From: Adineta ricciae
Taxonomy: Eukaryota; Rotifera; Eurotatoria; Adinetida; Adinetidae
DNA: 64,000 nucleotides
Direction of reading: 5' to 3'
Assembly (NCBI GenBank): GCA_905250025.1
Contig: CAJNOJ010000129.1
Span: forward strand, 186,001 to 250,000
Position numbers and translations under genes: made by a program
The notes under the pieces: model-generated
What the model saw: the letters and a program-made list of their open reading frames with translations, nothing else
The model's database searches: none
Told to the model about the DNA's origin: nothing
Shown: positions 57,966 through 64,000 of the stretch, piece after piece
Numbering within the stretch: position 1 is the first letter of the stretch
How the letters are laid out: every line of letters begins with the position of its first letter

Positions 57966-60386
57966 TTAGTTAGGTTGCCATGTCCACGTACCATAACTAG
58001 GATCTTGTGTAAAAGTACGAACTGCGTCTGTATGATCACATTCTTCACAACCTGGTGAATCTTTAGCTTGTTGCCGACAGCATACCCATCGACCTTCCAG
58101 AATCGTTCCACCCATATAATATGCACGATGTGTTTTACACCCACCTTTCGTAAATTCATCAAACTGTTGATTGCATCGTGTACATGTCTTATAACGACTT
58201 TGTCCTGCCTCGGCATAGATTGCATCACGGGCGTCGTCAAGAAGTGAACGCAGCTCAAATAGTTCAGCTGAACAATCATTTATAACATCTAACGGCTGTG
58301 CTTGAGCAAGCGTGCGTACCGCTTGCATAATGACGTCAATCTAAAAAAATGTGGGACAGCAGGAGTTGTTAGCTATTTGCAAAAAAATATTCTCTCACTG
58401 TTGGTACATTGTTTATTAATGCCTCCAGATGATCATAGGAGTAGATGTCATACTGAGGAAATCCTTCCATTGCTTCGAGCATCCATTGTTCTGCTGGAAT
58501 GTTTGGTTCAACTCTGATAATTACGAAAGCTTTACCACGCTTGACAGCATAGCGGAACTCCAACAGACAATTGGGCGATTGAACGTACGCTTTAGACAGA
58601 AAGACAAGCAATACTTTCGCACATTCCACACCTACGAAAGTTGAGTATACATCATATTTAGTACAACTTATATTTGATAAACAAACCAGTTGCCATCGCA
58701 TCGTTTGTGTTGCCATGCATACCTCCCCATATATCGAACCATGTCTTAACCTCTCGCATTGACATATCTTCGTATACTTTCCTAACAAAATTTTGATGAT
58801 CCCATTGATAACTAAAAAACAAATATTTATACGATAAAAGCATAATCGTCGACGAACTCATATTACCTAATCATACAATCGAGCTCTGTTCGCTTAGGTA
58901 AACCGTAGTCGTCCAGTAGGACAGGTGGTGCTTTGATATCGCAACGTGTAATTTCATGATGGATATGATTGAATGCAAGTTTAGCACTCGGCTCAGGTAT
59001 TGCGACACGAACGGGTTGTCGATCGACAACTGGATCATCTGAACGTTCTTTACGCGGTGGTGGCCATGTTCGTAGGTTATTTTTACATTCCTGAATTTTT
59101 TCTGTTAAAACTATCAGTTCTTTCTGTTCTCTTTCGGCTTGACTAGGCCGCGGTTGGCAAGCAACCTAGTATTTTCATTAAAACTAATGATGCACTATTT
59201 TTACACTTGGTAACTTACTTGCACTTCAAAATTTAGATCTTTCATTCGATTGCTATCGTAGAATTGTTTGTACGCCTGATCTTTATTAAATACTCGAAAA
59301 AATGTTGTTCCGCCAATAATTAAACCAATCCATCCGTCAGGTTTCCAATCCTTAATAGCTAATATAGGTACAATACCTTTTCCAAGGTGACGAGCTTCCT
59401 CAAATGCTGCGCGACAGATCGGTAGCTTTTCAAACTCAGGAGTAAGAACCGGAACGAAGACGGCGCATTGTCGAACGCTGCAAGATGCATTTGCTTGCGC
59501 AAGATTTTCTAACGCAACGTCGACATTGTTTGTGCGAAAATCCTGATATACTAATTGCGCAACATTCACTCCATCATTGGCCGTGCAAACTAATACCGTA
59601 CATGACTGATCGCCATGGACAAGATCTATATGAGCACTCTCATTGTTCATCTAAATGAAACAATACGATGAATTTTTTCCAGATAAGATAATTATTTGTA
59701 CACACCTGTGCTGGGTCCACAGAATTTTTATTACCGGATTTCCTTGTTTTAAAAGCCAAAACAGCAGTGACAGTTTGTGAAGTCATATTTTCTGGTAGCT
59801 GATTATTTGCCACTTTTAACGAGAGCACGGCGCTGGCTGATATAGCACCCAACGCGCCATATGGTTGAAAATTTGATTCGACGTAAACAGCGACAATTGC
59901 TTTGCGTAGATCTTTAGCGTAGTTGATCGCTTCCATGCAAGACATTGTCTGTTGGTATGAACGACTGATAATAACGAGGAATGCATTGCACCATTGCACG
60001 AGATTCGCTCGTGCTGCAATAGAGCACGGCGTTGACTCATTGAGAATATAACAAGCAACATTTTCTTTACTGAACGTCGAGCGTATTTTCTCAGCAAGAC
60101 TTTGTTGATCACCATGGCAAGTAATGAGAACGTTCATTGTGTTCGACATTTCAGCTATGAAGTAAAAGACAATTTTTGATAAATATAGAACGATTTGAAA
60201 GAATTTAAATAATCTTTTACCTGTTGTTGACGTTTGTGGTGCAACAACAGGCTGTTCTGTTACATCTTTCTGCTGTTGTTGTTCTTGTTTCTGTCGTTGA
60301 GATGATCTTGATGTTGATGGAACGGGAGCGTTAGAAACAGGTTGTGCATCGTTGTTAACGACATTGTTTGACACACCGCAACCCAT
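57966..60386 (-). CDS. Triple-TIR protein with N-myristoylation motif and CHORD-like zinc module
   Basis: Seven exons, 60386-60221, 60154-59706, 59650-59219, 59165-58867, 58811-58687, 58631-58399 and 58340-57966, all in phase (692 aa). It starts MGCGVS, a textbook N-myristoylation site (Gly2, Ser6) with an adjacent Cys for palmitoylation, then a Gln/Ser-rich linker. TIR-like domain 1 is about residues 62-185 (MNVLITCHGDQQ, AFLVIISRSYQQT). TIR 2 is about 220-330 (CTVLVCTANDG, AVFVPVLTPEF, IVPILAIKDWKPDGWIG). After a charged linker, TIR 3 is about 446-560 (MISYQWDHQNF, VLLVFLSKAYVQSPNCLLEF). Residues 621-671 hold CTRC...F...C-x2-H...WVCC...GC...H, a CHORD-like zinc pattern. The likely role is membrane-attached innate-immune or NAD-linked signalling. 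I do not know a described family with this order. Confidence 0.75.
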
Positions 60387-60599
60387 TGAAGAATTTCTTT
60401 TCGAAAAAGTGCAAGTGTGTCAGCTAAAAAATAAAGAGAAAGAGGAAAGTCAGAAAGAATTTCATTGGTAATGCGCAATATCAACCTGCGTATATAATTT
60501 TTTTTGCCATGTTCATAGTTGTTGTTATTTGTCCTATTTCTTTTGCAATCGTGTTTCTGTTAGAAATACTTGACGCGCCAAACAATTCTTAAATTCCTT
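60387..60599. promoter_or_regulatory. Divergent promoter interval
   Basis: 213 bp separates the start of the triple-TIR gene (-) from the start of the unknown gene at 60600 (+), so the two probably share promoter sequence. No specific motif is assigned. Confidence 0.35.
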
Positions 60600-61052
60600 A
60601 TGCATACAAATATGCTATTAAATGAATTACCGATTGATTTACTGGTGCACGACTTCGACTCTCGATCGTTTCTTATGTTTGTTCGACGTGAAAATGAACG
60701 ATTCAGAGAAACTCATAGACCGCAACCAGCACCTTTAAATTCTCAGAGATTTGCGGGAATAGATCAAAATATTCAGTTATACGAAAACTCATTGATACCA
60801 TCTTGTATGACTAGTGTTGATGGAATAACCATAACTGATGATCTGAGTAGGCAACTACTTGACGATCAACTCTCGGTCGTTAATCACCATTGGCAGCAAT
60901 CGAGAAAGAAACTCTCAAGCAAAATTCAGCACGTACAGCGTGACTTGAACTCACAAACGAACTTGTCAATGAGGAAAGCAATGCATCATTGTCAAGAAGC
61001 TTTATTCAATTGGATTTCAAGAAAAAGATACATGAGAAATGAGAGTAAATAA
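60600..61052 (+). CDS. Unknown protein, possibly read on past one in-frame stop
   Basis: 150 aa from MHTNMLLNELPIDLLVHDF to RKRYMRNESK. The body is charged and helical (LDDQLSVVNHHWQQSRKKLS) with no domain I recognise. The same frame stays open after the TAA at 61050-61052 until 61280, and that second part is Cys-rich (RCRYYCSQCLYFTHSVHVCR), as if a finger-like module belonged to the protein. Possible readings are a genuine 150-aa protein, a gene with an unrecognised intron over the stop (a weak GTAAAT donor lies beside it), or a gene interrupted by one stop. It is divergent from the triple-TIR gene. Confidence 0.45.
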   Translation: MHTNMLLNELPIDLLVHDFDSRSFLMFVRRENERFRETHRPQPAPLNSQRFAGIDQNIQLYENSLIPSCMTSVDGITITDDLSRQLLDDQLSVVNHHWQQSRKKLSSKIQHVQRDLNSQTNLSMRKAMHHCQEALFNWISRKRYMRNESK

Positions 61053-61280
61053 ATTCTTGTGAAACTGTCGTTGCGTTTTCGAAAATCACTTCCTTGTGTC
61101 AATGTGATCAAGCATATATGTGGAAGGATAATTTGCATCGATATACGGCAGGAAATGAGATGTCGATATTATTGTTCGCAATGTTTATATTTTACTCATT
61201 CTGTTCATGTTTGCCGAAAGAAACTAATTGACATTTGTTCTCCATGGATAGTTGATGATTATTTATGGAATATAGAATGA

Positions 61281-62187
61281 AAATTAAACCACCAGATAAT
61301 CAAATTTTCAAAGAAAGGAAAACACATTGTTATTCATCACTTCAAACATACAGATATCTTAAGAAAATCTCCGAGTCAATGTTTGTTTTTTGTACTCCGA
61401 AAACATGACAAGTTCAATTGTTTGAGATGACTGAACTTGAGTATGTACGAGAAGAATGCGGAGGTGTTCAGCGACTCGAACGCACGAAAGTATCACTACA
61501 TCTGCTCCGCTGTTCATTTCCCCTTCATCGATAGTAATAATGATGGTTTGCTGCTTGTTCGTCATTGTTTGTAACTTGTCGTTATCGACCTGTTAATTCT
61601 CAATTGTCAGACAATAAATCGAGAAACGAATTGCAAGCCATGTTACTGACTCGAATAATTGGTTTTTGTTCGAGCATCTATGAAAGACATGAGAGAGGAT
61701 GAGTAGGAGGGGAAGGAGATAGAAAAGAAAAGAACACGTAGGAGGAGAAGAGGAAGATCTCGTGGGACTTTGCTGATAGATAGCTAAACTTGCGTTTGTA
61801 TTGGTATGTGAAGAGATCAAGAGAGTTCAGTTGTGTTTTAAGTAGAATTTGAACGGAAATCTTGTTTGCACAATGACGAAATTGATTAAAAGATCACATC
61901 ATAGAGATTAGTAGGAATAAGCTATATTTTCTTTTAGAATCACTTCTCTGACATCCAAAGCGTTGATTAACCTAACCGACTCCTATTTGATTTGTTCGGC
62001 ATTAATAACAGTAAAGAAAACATTCTCAACAATTATAGAGTAGTAGAGAAAAACAAAAAAAAAATCAGAAGAAAAAAAAAGAAGAAGAGAAGGAAGATGG
62101 ATTCTTTCTAACGTGATGGTCTCTCGGCGAGAATTATCAACGTCAATTCGAGTTCAATCTGTATCCAATCGTTTTGTATAAACAATC
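61281..62187. other. Intergenic, no gene seen
   Basis: About 0.9 kb of AT-rich sequence upstream of the putative prohormone gene, with an A-rich run at about 62048-62085. Minus-strand frames at 61359-61565 and 61593-61820 have no recognisable content. Confidence 0.4.
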
Positions 62188-62583
62188 ATGACAGTAAGGC
62201 GACAAAATTTTCTTTTTTTCCCACAGATTGATCAACCTTTCTTATAAACAGGTATGGTGCGTCTTTCTCCTTCTCCTCGTTCTCACAACCACAACAGTAA
62301 ACGATATCATTTCATGGAATGTTTCCATTTATATTTCATTCTATTCTAGTCCGCTTTTTATTTGGATCAACATCACGATATATTGGCAGAATACGAAAAC
62401 ATAGAAAACGATCCAAGAACATTAGTATATCATGCACAAGAAAATAGTCTTCGTCGATCAACAATTGTTAAACGTTCACAACGCAATGCAAATATTCTCT
62501 ATCGGTATTGCCGTCGGAATGGTCAAGGACCGAATTTTTGTTTAAAATATGCCATACGAATGATATTTGCTACAGGCCATTAA
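62188..62583 (+). CDS. Putative secreted peptide prohormone (neuropeptide-like)
   Basis: Three exons in phase 0: 62188-62193 (only two codons, Met-Thr), 62252-62296 and 62350-62583; introns of 58 and 53 bp. The 94-aa product starts with a strong signal peptide (MTVWCVFLLLLVLTTTT), likely cut near residue 18. A short acidic propeptide follows. Dibasic sites occur at Arg52-Arg53 and Lys58-Arg59. Cleavage at the latter would release a C-terminal peptide of 35 residues with one pair of cysteines (Cys71, Cys81) enclosing RRNGQGPNF, so a small disulfide ring is expected. It ends TGH with no amidation Gly. I could not match it to a known neuropeptide family. An antimicrobial or toxin-like secreted peptide is an alternative. 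The microexon start is inferred from phase and signal-peptide logic. Confidence 0.55.
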
Positions 62584-62667
62584 AAACAACAAATGTCATG
62601 TTCGAACATAATAAAGTATTTCTTTCTTTCTTTTTATCTCTCTCCCAAATGTTGATCTCTTGTACAT

Positions 62668-64000
62668 TTAAACATCAAGCATTTGTTCGCACAGTTGACC
62701 AGTAAAACCATAGTCGCATTCGCAGAACATACGTTGATATCCTTCGCTCTGTTCAGTTAGACAAGTTCCGTGTTGACAGAGATTTTCATGACAATTACAA
62801 TGAATATCATCGAGTAAACATTTCGGTAGAACTGATTCAGGAAGCGATGTACTGCATGAGAGTTTCATGTAGAGATGATGGCGACGATGATACTTCACAT
62901 GGATTGTACCATCGTTTTGAATGAAATTAGACGAGAGAAGAATACATTCTAAGAAAATCAAGACAAGATTAGATATGGCTTAGATTTTGATAAACTGATG
63001 TTAATTGCTCAGTTTCACAGTATGTGACCGGTAGATTTCTGAACTCGTTTTCTCGCTTCTTTCTCTTCGTCACATCCATCTTATTCAAATACAGATCAAT
63101 GCATCTTTTCATTACTTAATCAAATTATGTCATCGACTGACAAATAACTCATTGTACTCGCTGCTATTCTCGATTTCTCTAATTGAACACGGAATGAGAT
63201 AAATGATTATTTGTCTATTTACCAGATCGCTTTTCGATGAATTCAATGCCCTGAAACAAGATTAGTTTCCTTTCTACATCACAAATATAAAGCGAGCTAC
63301 ATACGATGCAGTTCACCATTGTCGAACACAAATATTGACATTGTATTTCGGATAGATTAGGTAATCTCTGAATCATCTCTTTGTCATGTTTACTAGAACA
63401 GTACCATTAAGAAGGAAAAATACGAGTATTACTTACTGTTGACCTTGACCGAAATATTCGAAGTGACATACAGGTATTTGGTCCTCAGACAATGGATTAT
63501 TTGTGTCAACTAACCCTTGACATGATCTTTTAGCGAATACGATCCCTGATTTACTCGATGTCAATTCCCATGGATTCGTGGAACGTAATAATTGACATTG
63601 GTGACGTTGTACACCACGTGTCTCCATATCAATTTTCAAAATGAAAGAATAGAATATTCTCTCATGACGTCCTACTTGATATTGAACACCAGCACATCGA
63701 CGAACAGATGAGCAAAGTTCTTGACAAGCTAAATATGACGTACCGATCAATGTATAAGATTTGAAAATATTCGGATGTTGCGCACGTTGCCAAGGTAAAC
63801 TATCGAAAGATCAAATTGCAAATCGTTCTCACGATGTGTAAACTTCGGTACATACGCATCGTAGAGACAATGAGTATTCAAGCCTTGTAATTGCTCGATA
63901 TGCGATAGAAAAGAAGACTTTTCCGAGCAGTCAGCAGACTCTGCTTGTATATAGTTCGATTGATAAGGTCGATAAAGCGAATTCTTCCGAATAGTTTGAA
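62668..64000 (-). CDS. PAN/Apple-EGF secreted or surface protein (3' part)
   Basis: The gene enters from the right edge. Frame segments give NTHCLYDA, then an Apple/PAN-like module (GTSYLACQELCSSVRRCAGVQYQ ... QRHQCQLLRS ... ), a second one (LSEIQCQYLCSTMVNCIGIEF), and a C-terminal EGF-like domain: CLLDDIHCNCHENLCQHGTC ... FCECDYGFTGQLCEQ. The stop follows four residues later at 62668. The Cys-x3-Cys-x5-Cys spacing of the modules fits PAN folds used for carbohydrate or protein binding in secreted and membrane proteins. Introns are short. The N terminus, signal peptide and total length lie outside the window. No membrane anchor is seen after the EGF domain. Confidence 0.65.

Noticed and set aside
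1-64000. CRISPR arrays, operons, bacterial ribosome-binding sites, rRNA or tRNA genes, endogenous viral elements
   Set aside because: The window is animal nuclear DNA. I saw no regularly spaced repeats, no tRNA B-box with a foldable partner, no rRNA-like block, and no reverse transcriptase, capsid or envelope motif.

Overview
The window is AT-rich eukaryotic nuclear DNA. It is dense with protein-coding genes on both strands, and the genes are cut by many very short GT-AG introns, most of them 49-63 bp by my reading. The gene set is animal (Nrf-type CNC-bZIP, Rab27, SLC4A11, eIF4E3, COMMD10, hillarin, Aurora kinase, DAP5/eIF4G2, a pentameric ligand-gated channel). Compact genes, short introns and low GC suggest a small invertebrate such as a bdelloid rotifer. 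That placement is inference: I saw no diagnostic marker such as a spliced-leader RNA or telomere repeat. All splice sites were read by eye from frame continuity, GT/AG signals and protein-family similarity. Exon boundaries may be off by a base in places, but CDS totals were checked to be whole codons where lengths are given.

Layout, 1-20 kb: 3' end of a p66/GATAD2 gene (+); TMUB-type ubiquitin-like membrane protein (+); Rab27 (-) divergent from eIF4E3 (+); a gene-poor stretch with one unexplained open frame; SLC4A11 transporter (+) with two possible first exons; Nrf/CNC-bZIP factor (-); COMMD10 (-); an intronless C2-like membrane protein (+); glutathione synthetase (-).

20-39 kb: Aurora kinase (+); two convergent paralogous two-Ig surface proteins (23.4-24.6 kb + and 26.6-27.7 kb -) flanking an intronless unknown gene (-); a LIM + transglutaminase-like hillarin/KY gene (-); a pentameric ligand-gated channel without its Cys-loop cysteines (-); a low-complexity unknown gene (-).

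39-64 kb: two tandem coiled-coil zinc-finger paralogs (-); clathrin light chain (+); NAA80 actin N-acetyltransferase (-); DAP5/eIF4G2 without an in-frame AUG (-); a 3.7 kb intergenic stretch; PPP1R3 glycogen-targeting subunit (+); CD225/dispanin membrane protein (-); PEX13 (+); a three-TIR protein with an N-myristoylation motif and a CHORD-like zinc module (-); an unknown gene (+); a likely secreted peptide prohormone (+); and the 3' part of a PAN/Apple-EGF protein (-).

Most genes are unrelated housekeeping or signalling genes and form no operon. There are some thematic links. The Nrf factor carries a Keap1-type ETGE motif and lies about 5 kb from glutathione synthetase, a classic Nrf target in other animals. 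The most novel item is the triple-TIR/zinc gene at 57.97-60.39 kb. Next come the Cys-less channel, the AUG-less DAP5 and the candidate neuropeptide precursor.
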